Source: Chryseobacterium sp. W4I1
GTDB lineage: Bacteria > Bacteroidota > Bacteroidia > Flavobacteriales > Weeksellaceae
Assembly: GCF_030816115.1 (NCBI RefSeq)
Contig: NZ_JAUSXQ010000001.1
Coordinates: 3,224,001 to 3,288,000, forward strand
Reading direction: 5' to 3'
Length of the DNA: 64,000 nt
Under the pieces are notes generated by a model that searched no databases, had not been told where the DNA came from, and saw only the letters and a program-made list of their open reading frames with translations. A program made the position numbers and the translations under genes. Every line of letters starts with the position of its first letter. The stretch's first letter is position 1. This document shows, one piece after another, positions 25,893 through 34,873 of this stretch.

Positions 25893-26918
25893 ATGAAAAG
25901 ATGGTACCTTTATCCTTTTTCCCTTGGTTATCATTTGGTAACGGGTATCCGAAACACAATGTATGATCTTGGTGTTCTGAAGTCAACGAAATTCAAGACC
26001 CCGATAATAAATGTCGGGAACCTTTCTGTGGGTGGAAGCGGAAAATCGCCTATGGTGATGTATCTGGCCCAATACCTGTCCAAACATTACAGGACCGGTG
26101 TGCTTTCACGTGGTTATGGAAGATTGAGTAAAGGCTACGAAGTAACGAATTATGAAAGTAATTATAAAATCGTTGGCGATGAAGCCATGCAGCTTTTTGA
26201 ACGCTTCAAAAACCGTTTTGTAATTGCTGTTTCAGAAGAAAGAGTGCCCGGTGCCAAAAAAATAATTGAGGATATGGATCTTGATGTCCTTGTTTTGGAT
26301 GATGCTTTACAGCACAGAGCAATCAAGGCAGGGTTTAATATTCTGATGACCGATTTCAATGATCCCTACTTCAAAGATCATCTTCTTCCGGCTGGAGATT
26401 TAAGAGAATCCAGAGCTGGCTCCAAAAGAGCAGATATTATTATGGTCAGCAAATGTCCCGATGAGCTTACCGAAGAAACCAAACGCTATTATATTTCAAG
26501 GATAAGACCTTCTTACCATCAGAAAGTATTCTTTTCTTCCATCGGTTATGATGAGAATGTATATGGAAAAGACAAAATGCTTCCTGACAACAACCTGAAT
26601 TATTATGACATTCTCCTGATCACAGGAATTGCGAACCCCAAACCTCTTCTTGAGCATCTGGCGAAATTCTCTCAACGGGTTAAACATTTAAAATTCAGGG
26701 ACCATCATAATTTTACCGATGATGACATTAAAAAAATCACTGCAGAATATAAAAAATTAGGCGAATATAAGCTGATCCTGACCACAGAAAAGGATTATGT
26801 ACGTCTGAAAACTTTTGACTATCTTAGAGAAATTGTTTACTACTGGCCTATTAATGTCATCATTGATAAGAAGGAAGAATTCAATCAAATCATCTTAGAT
26901 TATGTTAGAAAAAATTAA
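25893..26918 (+). CDS. lpxK: Tetraacyldisaccharide 4'-kinase (lipid A synthesis)
   Basis: 341 residues, the normal LpxK length. The P-loop NLSVGGSGKSPM is at about residues 43-54. VLDDALQHRAIKAGFNILMT carries the family's DDxxQH signature near residue 130. PAGDLRES and TEKDYVRLK follow. The enzyme phosphorylates the lipid A precursor at the inner face of the inner membrane. The last 17 bases overlap the start of the purine nucleoside phosphorylase gene, so the two are coupled. Confidence 0.95.
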   Translation: MKRWYLYPFSLGYHLVTGIRNTMYDLGVLKSTKFKTPIINVGNLSVGGSGKSPMVMYLAQYLSKHYRTGVLSRGYGRLSKGYEVTNYESNYKIVGDEAMQLFERFKNRFVIAVSEERVPGAKKIIEDMDLDVLVLDDALQHRAIKAGFNILMTDFNDPYFKDHLLPAGDLRESRAGSKRADIIMVSKCPDELTEETKRYYISRIRPSYHQKVFFSSIGYDENVYGKDKMLPDNNLNYYDILLITGIANPKPLLEHLAKFSQRVKHLKFRDHHNFTDDDIKKITAEYKKLGEYKLILTTEKDYVRLKTFDYLREIVYYWPINVIIDKKEEFNQIILDYVRKN

Positions 26919-27717
26919 GCAGACCGCCGATTTTATTAAAAGCATCATTAAAGAAACCCCTGATTTTGCAGTTGTTTTAGGCTCCGGGCTGGGAAAGCTG
27001 CAGGATGAGGTGGAAGCTATCCATGTTTTGGAATATCCTGAAATTCCTAATTTTCCACAGACTACTGTTCCCGGACATGGCGGAAAACTAATTTACGGAA
27101 TCCTGGAAGGCAAGAAAGTCTTAATGATGAGCGGGCGTTTTCATTATTATGAAGGTCATTCTATGGATACGGTGACTTTTCCTATCAGAGTCTTTCACCT
27201 ACTGGGAATTAAAAATCTTATTCTTTCCAATGCTTGTGGTGGTGTAAATCCTGCTTACAGCGTTGCAGACATCGTTATTTTAAAAGACCATATCAATATG
27301 ATGCCGGAGCACCCGCTTCGTGGAAAAAATATTGATTCATTCGGTCCACGCTTTGTGGATATGAGTGAGCCCTACAACAGAAAAATGATCCAAACGGCTG
27401 AAAAAGCAGCAGCTGAAAACAATATTAAAATCCATCAGGGAGTCTATATCGCTCTACAGGGACCCACCTTTGAAACCCCGGCAGAATATGGCATGATCAA
27501 AGCCATTGGTGGTGATATGGTAGGTATGAGTACCGTCCCGGAAGTGATTGTAGCCAGACATATGGGAATGGACACATTCTGCATCTCTGTGATTACAGAT
27601 CTTGGCGGACCGGATATTGCCTTTGCCGTTTCCCACGAAGAAGTTCTGAATGCAGCCAATAAAGCCATGCCGAATGTAATTGCAATAGTGAAAGGGCTTA
27701 TCAGAAACTATCCGTAA
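26902..27717 (+). CDS. Purine-nucleoside phosphorylase, class II (trimeric)
   Basis: 271 residues. The phosphate-binding loop is GSGLGKL (residues 27-33). SGRFHYYEGHS and NACGGVNPAY are typical of the trimeric PNP/MTAP family, as are LQGPTFETPAEY and the VGMSTVPEVIVARH block. It cleaves purine nucleosides with phosphate in salvage. Its Asn at the base site (near DLGGPD) fits guanosine/inosine enzymes. It overlaps lpxK by 17 bases, an arrangement likely to be translationally coupled. Confidence 0.93.
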   Translation: MLEKIKQTADFIKSIIKETPDFAVVLGSGLGKLQDEVEAIHVLEYPEIPNFPQTTVPGHGGKLIYGILEGKKVLMMSGRFHYYEGHSMDTVTFPIRVFHLLGIKNLILSNACGGVNPAYSVADIVILKDHINMMPEHPLRGKNIDSFGPRFVDMSEPYNRKMIQTAEKAAAENNIKIHQGVYIALQGPTFETPAEYGMIKAIGGDMVGMSTVPEVIVARHMGMDTFCISVITDLGGPDIAFAVSHEEVLNAANKAMPNVIAIVKGLIRNYP

Positions 27718-27793
27718 ATATTTATAGAAATTTTCAATCTCATAAATTTTTCCTAATTCATCAGAAATCAATCTTAATTTGCATTTCATTGTT

Positions 27794-27801
27794 TAGATTT
27801 G
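27794..27801 (+). promoter_or_regulatory. -7 box of the thioredoxin-like gene
   Basis: TAGATTTG matches TAnnTTTG and lies 19 bases before the start codon. No -33 TTG at proper spacing was found. Confidence 0.4.
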
Positions 27802-27820
27802 TATAAATGAAATTGCAAGA

Positions 27821-28336
27821 ATGAAAAAGTTAGCATTAGTTCTTATGATCAGTATTTTTGGACTGAGCTATTCGCAGCAACAGCCAAAGGTACTTAAAAC
27901 CAGTTTTTCCAAAGAAGCTTTGGTACAGAAACTGGAAGATGAGGAAGGAAAAAATATCTCTATCCAGCAGATCCTTGATCAGCATAAAGGAAAAGTTTTA
28001 GTGATCGATTTCTGGGCCGGATGGTGCAGAGACTGTCTGAAAGCTCTTCCCAAAGCCGAAGAACTAGAAAAAAACAATCCAAACGTAGATTTCGTTTTCC
28101 TCTCACTGGAAAGATCAAAAGAAGGTTTTGATAAAAGCCTTGACAGATTCAATATGAAGGATAAGAACAACTACTGGTTTGCTTCCGGCTGGAAAAATGA
28201 CTTTAATAATTATATTGACCTGAACTGGATTCCAAGGTATATGGTTGTAGACCAGAAATCTTCTATCGCAAAATATTATGCCATATCTCCTGAAGATCCG
28301 GAAATCAAAAAAACAATAGACCGCCTTTTACAATAA
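27821..28336 (+). CDS. TlpA-like thioredoxin-fold protein
   Basis: 171 residues with a signal peptide (MKKLALVLMISIFGLSYSQ). The redox motif is WCRDC at residues 68-72, within VIDFWAGWCRDCLKALPKAE. The cis-Pro region is NWIPRYMVVD. It is expected in the periplasm as a TlpA/ResA-type thiol reductase. The usual xPxxC is replaced by CRDC, with no Pro before the second Cys, which may change its redox potential. The stop codon overlaps the GNAT start by one base. Confidence 0.88.
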   Translation: MKKLALVLMISIFGLSYSQQQPKVLKTSFSKEALVQKLEDEEGKNISIQQILDQHKGKVLVIDFWAGWCRDCLKALPKAEELEKNNPNVDFVFLSLERSKEGFDKSLDRFNMKDKNNYWFASGWKNDFNNYIDLNWIPRYMVVDQKSSIAKYYAISPEDPEIKKTIDRLLQ

Positions 28337-28791
28337 TGATTACAAGAGAAGCTACAGAACAGGATCTGAAAACACTATTAGAGTTTGAACAGGGAATTGT
28401 TTTTGCAGAAAGACCATTCAACAGCACACTTATCGATGGAGAGATCCACTATTATGATTTACTTCAATTAATAAAATCTGAAGAGTCTTTGGTGCTGGTT
28501 ACAGAAGAGAATAATGAGATTATCGCTTCAGGCTATGCAAAGATCAAAAAGACCGAAAATAATTATTCCAATTTTGATGAGTATGCATATCTGGGATTTA
28601 TGTATGTAAAACCGGAGCATAGAGGGAAAGGAGTCAACAAACTGATTCTTGATGAACTGATCGGCTGGGCAAAGTCCAAAAACATTTCCGAGGTAAGGCT
28701 CGATGTTTATTCTCAAAATGAATCTGCTGTAAAAGCTTACGAAAAAGCAGGATTTGAGTCATTACTTACTACCATGAGGATGAAAGTCTGA
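28336..28791 (+). CDS. GNAT-family N-acetyltransferase
   Basis: 151 residues. The acetyl-CoA binding motif reads FMYVKPEHRGKGVNKLILDE (about residues 90-109) and the C-terminal part has LDVYSQNESAVKAYEKAGFE, both classic GNAT elements. It is cytoplasmic and its substrate is unknown. The TAATG junction with the thioredoxin-like gene suggests coupled translation. Confidence 0.9.
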   Translation: MITREATEQDLKTLLEFEQGIVFAERPFNSTLIDGEIHYYDLLQLIKSEESLVLVTEENNEIIASGYAKIKKTENNYSNFDEYAYLGFMYVKPEHRGKGVNKLILDELIGWAKSKNISEVRLDVYSQNESAVKAYEKAGFESLLTTMRMKV

Positions 28792-28820
28792 TAAGATTTA
28801 ATTAAAAATAAATGAATCCA

Positions 28821-28828
28821 TATCTTTG
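28821..28828 (+). promoter_or_regulatory. -7 box of the dinB promoter
   Basis: TATCTTTG lies only four bases before the ATG at 28833, which puts the expected transcription start at or next to the start codon. The ATG at 28812 precedes this box and cannot be translated from such a transcript. Confidence 0.5.
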
Positions 28829-28832
28829 CGGT

Positions 28833-29930
28833 ATGGATTCTTCTTTTCCCACCCGCAAAATTATTCATGTGGACATGGATGCATTTTATGCTTCTGTGGA
28901 GCAACATGATGATCCTTCGCTTAAGGGAAAACCTATTGCAGTAGGAGGAGAACACCGTGGTGTAGTTTCAGCGGCAAGCTATGAAGCAAGAAAATACGGA
29001 GTGCGTTCTGCGATGCCGAGTAAAACTGCTAAAGAGAAATGTCCGCATCTTATTTTTGTGCCACCCCGCTTCGCTCGGTACAAGGAAATATCAAGGCAGA
29101 TCCGGGAAATTTTTCATGAATATACAGACCTGGTGGAACCTCTTTCTTTGGACGAAGCTTATCTGGATGTTACCGAAAATAAAAAAGAAATAGAATCTGC
29201 CAATCAGATTGCGAAAGAGATCCGTCAGAAAATATTTGAAAAGACCGGTCTTACTGCATCTGCAGGAATTTCCGTGAATAAGTTCCTTGCAAAAGTAGCT
29301 TCTGATATCAATAAGCCAAATGGGCAAAAGACAATTCATCCTGACAGAATTGAAGGTTTTCTTGAAGAACTTCCGGTAGAAAAATTTTACGGCGTCGGTA
29401 AAGTTACGGCTAACAAAATGTTTAGTTTAGGTATTTATAAAGGAAAGGATTTAAAGAAAAAATCGTTGGAAGATCTGACCCGTCTTTTTGGAAAATCAGG
29501 AGGATATTACTACAACGTTGTACGTGGCATTCATAATTCTGAGGTAAAACCTCATCGTATTCAGAAAAGCGTTGCAGTGGAAAGGACTTTTTTCGAGGAT
29601 CTGTTTGATGACCAGGAGATCAATGAGAAGCTGGAGCATCTGAGCCAAGAGCTTCATCAGCGACTGCAAAAAAATAATATTCTGGGAAGGTCTTTAACTT
29701 TGAAAATCAAGTATAAGGATTTTTCTCTTTTTACCCGAAGTTTTACAAAGGAAGAATATTTCACCTCTCCCGAACAGTATTTTAACACCGGAAAAAAGCT
29801 TTGGGAGCTGAGGCCTTTTGATAAGCCTGTAAGATTACTGGGGCTATCCCTATCGCATCTGAATACTGAAGAAAAAAAGCAGGTTTCTATTCAACTAAAG
29901 ATTCCGTTTGAAGAATTTGAAAACCCGTAG
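28833..29930 (+). CDS. dinB: DNA polymerase IV
   Basis: 365 residues from the ATG at 28833; an upstream ATG at 28812 is in frame but lies before the likely promoter box. Y-family catalytic motifs are HVDMDAFYASVEQ (residues 12-24), the steric region RKYGVRSAMP, and PLSLDEAYLDV with the DE pair. SAGISVNKFLAKVASDIN and the helix-hairpin-helix VGKVTANKMFSLGI follow, and then a little-finger domain. It is an error-prone polymerase for lesion bypass. It lacks an obvious C-terminal QLxLF clamp motif, although the tail VSIQLKIPF may serve. Confidence 0.95.
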   Translation: MDSSFPTRKIIHVDMDAFYASVEQHDDPSLKGKPIAVGGEHRGVVSAASYEARKYGVRSAMPSKTAKEKCPHLIFVPPRFARYKEISRQIREIFHEYTDLVEPLSLDEAYLDVTENKKEIESANQIAKEIRQKIFEKTGLTASAGISVNKFLAKVASDINKPNGQKTIHPDRIEGFLEELPVEKFYGVGKVTANKMFSLGIYKGKDLKKKSLEDLTRLFGKSGGYYYNVVRGIHNSEVKPHRIQKSVAVERTFFEDLFDDQEINEKLEHLSQELHQRLQKNNILGRSLTLKIKYKDFSLFTRSFTKEEYFTSPEQYFNTGKKLWELRPFDKPVRLLGLSLSHLNTEEKKQVSIQLKIPFEEFENP

Positions 29931-29972
29931 GAGAAAAATTTTCACTATCTTGTAGAGATCAAACCACATTCT

Positions 29973-31445
29973 ATGAACCAAACAATGATTCAATTTTTCC
30001 ACTGGTATTCTGAAGGAAATGGAAAATTATGGAAAGAAGCAGAAACGCAGGCCACAAATCTGGCAGAATTAGGAATCACCTCAGTCTGGTTTCCCCCTGC
30101 CTATAAAGGAACCAATGGAGGATATTCTGTAGGATATGATGCCTATGATCTCTATGATCTGGGAGAATTTGACCAGAAAGGAAGTCTTCCTACAAAATAC
30201 GGCACCCAAAATGATTATTTAAAAGCTATTCAAGCCTTAAAAAAACAGGGTATTGAGATCATTGTGGATATTGTGCTGGGGCATAAGGCTGGCGGAGATG
30301 AACTGGAAAAATTTAAGGCCGTAAAAGTTGACGAGAACAACCGGGAAAAGATTATTTCCGATGTTATCGAAATAGAATCTTATACCAAATTCACCTTTCC
30401 CGGAAGAGGAAAAAAGTATTCTGATTTTGAATGGAATTTTACCTGTTTCAGTGGTGTAGATTATGCTGAAGGGATGGATTCCCATATTTTTAAGATACAG
30501 TCTGAATACGGGAACGACTGGGAAGAGATGATTGATGATGAAAAGGGAAATTACGATTACCTGATGTACAACGACATCGAGCATCGGAATCCTTTTGTAC
30601 GTGAAGAACTCAACAGCTGGGCTGAATGGTATTCCAACCTGACAGATTTTGACGGGGTAAGACTGGATGCTTTAAAACATATTTCATTTGATTTTTATAA
30701 GGAATGGCTCACCATGCTGCGCTCTAATTCCGGAAAAAACATTTTTGCAGTCGGAGAGTATTGGGCTCCGGGACAACTGAATCTTCTTCAGAGATATATT
30801 GAGGTAACAGAAGGCTGTATGAGTCTTTTTGACAGCTCGCTGCAGAATAATTTCCACACGGCTTCAAAGGAGGGCGGTTCTTATGATCTCCGAAGAATTT
30901 TTGATGAAACCCTGACCCAAGCTGATCCGATGCATTCTGTAAGTCTTGTCGACAATCATGACACGCAGCCTTTACAGGATCTTGAAGCTCCGGTAGAAGC
31001 CTGGTTCAAGCCTTTGGCCTACGCGCTGATCCTTCTCCGGGAGAATGGATATCCTTGTGTTTTTTATCCTGATCTTTATGGGGCTCATTATATTGACAAA
31101 GATAAAGAGGGGAATGATCAGGAAATTTTTCTCGAAAAAGTGGATGGTATTGAGGAACTTCTTAAAGCAAGAAAAGATCATACTTATGGATTACAAAGGG
31201 ATTATTTTGAGGATGCGAACTGCTTAGGCTGGACCCGTGAGGGAGATGATGAGCATTCGGGATGTGCGGTAGTTTTAAGTAATAAGGAGGCTTACACCAA
31301 ACCTATGGAAATGGGAGGAAATTATATCGGTAAAAATTTCTATGATCTACTGGGCAGATTTCAGGAAAAGGTAAGTATTGACGATAAGGGATGGGGAAAT
31401 TTTCCGGTTCCTGCAGGAAATGTAAGTGTCTGGGTTCCTGAATAA
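29973..31445 (+). CDS. Cytoplasmic alpha-amylase, GH13
   Basis: 490 residues without a signal peptide. The four GH13 regions are present: IIVDIVLGH (residues 97-104), DGVRLDALKH with nucleophile Asp232, AVGEYW with acid Glu262, and LVDNHD with Asp330. The N-terminus MIQFFHWY and the length fit the GH13_5 cytoplasmic amylases (like E. coli AmyA and Bacillus amylases). It hydrolyses alpha-1,4 glucans, probably intracellular maltodextrins or glycogen. It stands alone, with no sus-type genes next to it. Confidence 0.93.
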   Translation: MNQTMIQFFHWYSEGNGKLWKEAETQATNLAELGITSVWFPPAYKGTNGGYSVGYDAYDLYDLGEFDQKGSLPTKYGTQNDYLKAIQALKKQGIEIIVDIVLGHKAGGDELEKFKAVKVDENNREKIISDVIEIESYTKFTFPGRGKKYSDFEWNFTCFSGVDYAEGMDSHIFKIQSEYGNDWEEMIDDEKGNYDYLMYNDIEHRNPFVREELNSWAEWYSNLTDFDGVRLDALKHISFDFYKEWLTMLRSNSGKNIFAVGEYWAPGQLNLLQRYIEVTEGCMSLFDSSLQNNFHTASKEGGSYDLRRIFDETLTQADPMHSVSLVDNHDTQPLQDLEAPVEAWFKPLAYALILLRENGYPCVFYPDLYGAHYIDKDKEGNDQEIFLEKVDGIEELLKARKDHTYGLQRDYFEDANCLGWTREGDDEHSGCAVVLSNKEAYTKPMEMGGNYIGKNFYDLLGRFQEKVSIDDKGWGNFPVPAGNVSVWVPE

Positions 31446-31464
31446 TTTAAAATAAATAAAGGCA

Positions 31465-31506
31465 TACATAATCAGACAATTCATGAACTGCTTATGTATG
31501 CCTAAA
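31465..31506. terminator. Hairpin between amylase and the small peptide gene
   Basis: AGGCATACATA pairs with TATGTATGCCT around a loop of about 20 bases. It lies between the ends of two convergent genes. T-runs are weak, so it may stabilise RNA ends rather than terminate strictly. Confidence 0.6.
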
Positions 31507-31527
31507 AGATGTAGCAATTTGTAATAT

Positions 31528-31695
31528 TTAGCAATTGATATAACGGCAATTCCAAATATCAGTGGCCCATTCGCAGCAGTAGCCTTCCTCGTTGGAAGTA
31601 CAGCATACTCTGTCCCGGATCGGTCCGCCTCCTTTTAAGTCTTTAAGCTCCTTTCGGTTGAGTTTTCTCACATTTTGAAAAATTTTAGTTTTCAT
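31528..31695 (-). CDS. Bacteriocin-like peptide with double-glycine leader
   Basis: A 55-codon gene with ATG at 31695 and TAA at 31528. The leader (residues 1-24) contains the pattern VRKLNRKELKDLKGGG, typical of leaders cut after Gly-Gly by C39 peptidase transporters, and close to the short bacteriocin-like precursors known from Chryseobacterium. The core of about 31 residues has six Cys at 31, 32, 40, 41, 50 and 55, two of them in CC pairs, plus two Trp. Disulfides are likely. No dedicated transporter, modification enzyme or immunity gene is adjacent, so export must use genes elsewhere. Its activity is unknown. Confidence 0.7.
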   Translation of the reverse strand: MKTKIFQNVRKLNRKELKDLKGGGPIRDRVCCTSNEEGYCCEWATDIWNCRYINC

Positions 31696-31823
31696 AATTA
31701 ATATATTTTTAAGATTTGGTTAACTAATATACGTAAAATATGGCAGTTTAATTAAACATAACCAACCAAATACATCACAAAGTCTACTTAATTCACATCT
31801 TTTATAATCAGTAATAATCTGAT

Positions 31824-33161
31824 TTAAATTTTACGAAGCTCAAGAATTTCCGGTCTTTCAGAAGTATCTGATATTTTCCCTGTTCTGGCAAATTCTGCCC
31901 AAAGTGCCCTTAATTTTTTTCCACTTTCATAAATGTATTCCCAGGGAATATCTTTCAGCAGTTCTGCATATTTCCAAGCCTTTTCATTTCCGAAAATAAG
32001 GGGAAGATCTATACAATGTGCTGCTCCTATCCCACTTTGTTCTGCTTTGGAATGAATCCTGAATAAATAGGCATTACCTCCTGATTCCGCATAATTTTTC
32101 GCAAACTCTTCTGCTGGTTTTCCGTAAATAAATTCAGTTGTTTTTCTTACCAGTTTATCAATAACCTTTAAACCTATCCCTTTTCCAAAATACCTGCTTA
32201 AAGCCTCTGAAGTTTTGAGATAAAATGCAGTTTCATGATCATTCAAGCCAATCAGCACATCATATTTTCCAGCCTTTGACTTCCACTTTTCTGCAGATTC
32301 CTGTTCTTTACATAATGGAGGAAATCCGTACTGTATTCCGAAAGGCATGGCTGCTTTCAATCCGTACCTTATGACAGACGGTACATATTTCCCATATTCT
32401 TCCACCATTTTTAAAGCATCTTTTTCTTCTTTGAGAAATTCAGTTTTCCACAGAAACTCTGCCGCCATTTTCTGTCGATTATGCCGAAGCCCCAATGGTG
32501 CACTCTGAATGATGACTCTCTGAAAAAGGTCTTCAACACCTTCTGAGATCATAAGATGGGTAATAGCATCACCACCAGAAGACTGTCCAAAAAGAGTAAT
32601 ATTTTCAGGATCACCACCAAAATATAGAATGTAATTTTTAATCCACTTCAAGGCTTCAATCATATCAAACAGTCCTAAATTGGGAGGTCTTTCCCCATCT
32701 CCCCCTAAGAATCCGAAAAGTCCCAATCTGTAAGAAACAGTAACGACCACAATGTTCTGCTCTTTCACCCAATCAGAAGGATCTGAAGTAGGTAGGTCAC
32801 CGCAACCGATCTCATGGGAGCCTCCATGGATCCATACAACAACGGGAAGTTTTTCATTCTCTGTAAAATGTTCAGGTCGGAATACTGAAAGATATTGGAT
32901 AGATTCGTGAGGATTGAAGTTTTCAATTTGAGTGGGACCTATCATCTTTTCGACCAGCGGGCTTATAATCTGAGGGCAGACTGGCGTTTTATCAGGAAAA
33001 ATAATTTCCGAAGCTATCGGTTCTTCAGGAACAGGCCTTTTGAATCTTTCGGAATGGGCATACCGGATACTTTTGGCTTTAATAATGCCATTTTCTTTTA
33101 ATGCTATGATTTTCCCAAATGGTGTCTGAAAAATGTGAGTTTTTACCTGTGGAACTGTCAT
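31824..33161 (-). CDS. Type B carboxylesterase
   Basis: 445 residues without a signal peptide. The oxyanion hole lies in VVVWIHGGSHEIGCG and the nucleophile elbow is LFGQSSGGDA (consensus GESAGG, Ser near residue 195). VTVSYRLGLFGFLGG is a family hallmark. The His is probably in AAHCIDLPLIFG near residue 390. It is probably a PnbA-like esterase on small esters in the cytoplasm. It is somewhat shorter than typical members of about 490-500 residues. Confidence 0.88.
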   Translation of the reverse strand: MTVPQVKTHIFQTPFGKIIALKENGIIKAKSIRYAHSERFKRPVPEEPIASEIIFPDKTPVCPQIISPLVEKMIGPTQIENFNPHESIQYLSVFRPEHFTENEKLPVVVWIHGGSHEIGCGDLPTSDPSDWVKEQNIVVVTVSYRLGLFGFLGGDGERPPNLGLFDMIEALKWIKNYILYFGGDPENITLFGQSSGGDAITHLMISEGVEDLFQRVIIQSAPLGLRHNRQKMAAEFLWKTEFLKEEKDALKMVEEYGKYVPSVIRYGLKAAMPFGIQYGFPPLCKEQESAEKWKSKAGKYDVLIGLNDHETAFYLKTSEALSRYFGKGIGLKVIDKLVRKTTEFIYGKPAEEFAKNYAESGGNAYLFRIHSKAEQSGIGAAHCIDLPLIFGNEKAWKYAELLKDIPWEYIYESGKKLRALWAEFARTGKISDTSERPEILELRKI

Positions 33162-33401
33162 TTAAAAAAAGCGTTGAAAAATTTTACCTATTAAAATTAA
33201 CTTTGTTTTTTGAAATAGAAAAATTTAATTCTGGTTTTAACGCTGGAAATTAAGGCTGTAACAAGAGAATCTTACAATATAAATATATACATTCTTAAGA
33301 TTATTACACACGGCTATCAACAATTTATAACGCAATTTTCACAAATGTCCTCTGAAATTGTGATAGTGGTTAAAGAATTGGTGCTGTTTGTTTTAAAAAA
33401 A

Positions 33402-34313
33402 TCAGTTCAGCATTTTATATTCACTCGGGGAAATACCAACTTTAGCTTTAAACAGTCTTGTAAAATGCTGAGGATATTTAAAACCGAGGTCGTAAGAAAT
33501 TTCGCTGATTGATTTGGCAGGATTCAGGATCTGTTCTTTGGCAGCATCGATCAGTTTGTTATGAATAAATTCCTGAGCGGAAACGCCCAATTCTTTTTTA
33601 ATGAGATCTCCGAAATAATTGGCAGAAAGATTGAGTTTTTCAGCAAAATAATTAACCATCGGAAAACCTATATTTTTAGGATTATCAGATTTAAAATAAT
33701 CATCGACAAGATCTTCAAACTTTCCGATCACGCCTTGATTGATGTGATCTCTTGTAATAAACTGACGGTCGTAGAAACGCATGCAGTAATTTAAAAACAG
33801 TTCAATATTGTTAACGATTAACGATTTACTGTGTTTATCAATGGACTGTTCAAGCTCAAGCTTAATATTTTTAAAACATTCTAAAATGATTTCCCGCTCC
33901 TTTTCAGAAAGATGCAAAGCTTCATGAACATCATAAGAGAAAAATGAATAGTCTTTTATGTTTTTTCCTAAATTGGTTCCTTTAATTAAATCCGGATGAA
34001 AGATTAAGGCAAAACCTGCCGGCTGGATATAATTTCCTTTATTGTAAATTCCATATGTCTGTCCAGGGGCAATGAAAACCAATGTTCCTTCCTGATAGTC
34101 GTAACTGTTTTTTCCGTAAAACATGTCTCCACACATTACATCCTTCAAAAAAACAGTATAAAAACCAAAGGTTCTTTTATGCTGACAAATAGGATCAGAT
34201 TTTGAAAAATCAATGACACTTACCAGGGGATGCAGGGTTTCCTGATTGGCCATTTTATTATATTCTGATACACTATTATAAATTTCAACTTCTTGATCTT
34301 CCATGAATTTCAT
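33402..34313 (-). CDS. AraC-family transcriptional regulator
   Basis: 303 residues from the ATG at 34313. The open frame reaches 34457, but a TAAATTTG promoter box at 34326-34333 lies inside that extension. The N-terminal cupin-like sensor has the GTLVFIAPGQTYGIYN segment. The C-terminal double helix-turn-helix reads KLNLSANYFGDLIKKELG and SISEISYDLGFKYPQHFTRL, the latter being the AraC signature. It is divergent from the cupin and alcohol dehydrogenase genes and likely activates them in response to a small effector, perhaps an aldehyde. Confidence 0.9.
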   Translation of the reverse strand: MKFMEDQEVEIYNSVSEYNKMANQETLHPLVSVIDFSKSDPICQHKRTFGFYTVFLKDVMCGDMFYGKNSYDYQEGTLVFIAPGQTYGIYNKGNYIQPAGFALIFHPDLIKGTNLGKNIKDYSFFSYDVHEALHLSEKEREIILECFKNIKLELEQSIDKHSKSLIVNNIELFLNYCMRFYDRQFITRDHINQGVIGKFEDLVDDYFKSDNPKNIGFPMVNYFAEKLNLSANYFGDLIKKELGVSAQEFIHNKLIDAAKEQILNPAKSISEISYDLGFKYPQHFTRLFKAKVGISPSEYKMLN

Positions 34314-34325
34314 TTTAATCTTACT

Positions 34326-34333
34326 CAAATTTA
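34326..34333 (-). promoter_or_regulatory. -7 box of the AraC gene
   Basis: TAAATTTG on the minus strand, 12 bases before the chosen ATG. It argues against the longer open frame. No -33 element at normal spacing. Confidence 0.5.
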
Positions 34334-34434
34334 CCACTTTCCGATGTATCTTTTTTGATGTCTGTAAAATTGGTAAGTATTTCGGTAATCTGTATAAGCT
34401 GTGTTTGTCTGAAAGTTTCGACTTTTGTATCGTT

Positions 34435-34839
34435 ATGGAAACATTAAATACCAACATTTTTCCAAAGGGTGAAAAAGCTCCTGAAGCTTATTTTTCCGGA
34501 GGAACAGCATGGGTGCAGATTCTAAAGCCCAATGAAGATGATCTGAACTGCCAGATCGGAAACGTTATTTTTGAAGCGGGATGCAGAAATAACTGGCATT
34601 CTCACGCTGGAGGGCAGATTTTAATCGTAACTTCAGGAATGGGATTTTACCAGGAAAAAGGCAAGCCTGCACGGATTCTAAAGCCTGGTGATGTTGTGAA
34701 TATTCTTCCCGGCATCATCCACTGGCATGGAGCAGGTCCGGACAGTGAATTTACACATATTGCCATTAATCCAAATAGTCAGAACGGTATTGTGGAGTGG
34801 CTGGAACCTGTAAGCGATGAGGAGTACAGGAATTTATAA
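34435..34839 (+). CDS. Cupin-domain protein
   Basis: 134 residues from the ATG at 34435; the longer open frame upstream reads across the divergent promoter. The two cupin motifs are NNWHSHAGGQILIVTSGMG (His-His and Gln/Glu ligands) and PGIIHWHGAGPDSEFTHIAI. Such small cupins act as carboxymuconolactone-like or quercetinase-like metal enzymes or as sensors. In this setting, 34 bases before an alcohol dehydrogenase and divergent from AraC, it probably serves the same pathway. Confidence 0.88.
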   Translation: METLNTNIFPKGEKAPEAYFSGGTAWVQILKPNEDDLNCQIGNVIFEAGCRNNWHSHAGGQILIVTSGMGFYQEKGKPARILKPGDVVNILPGIIHWHGAGPDSEFTHIAINPNSQNGIVEWLEPVSDEEYRNL

Positions 34840-34873
34840 TTAAAACTTATCTAAACTTAAATCAAATAAACCA

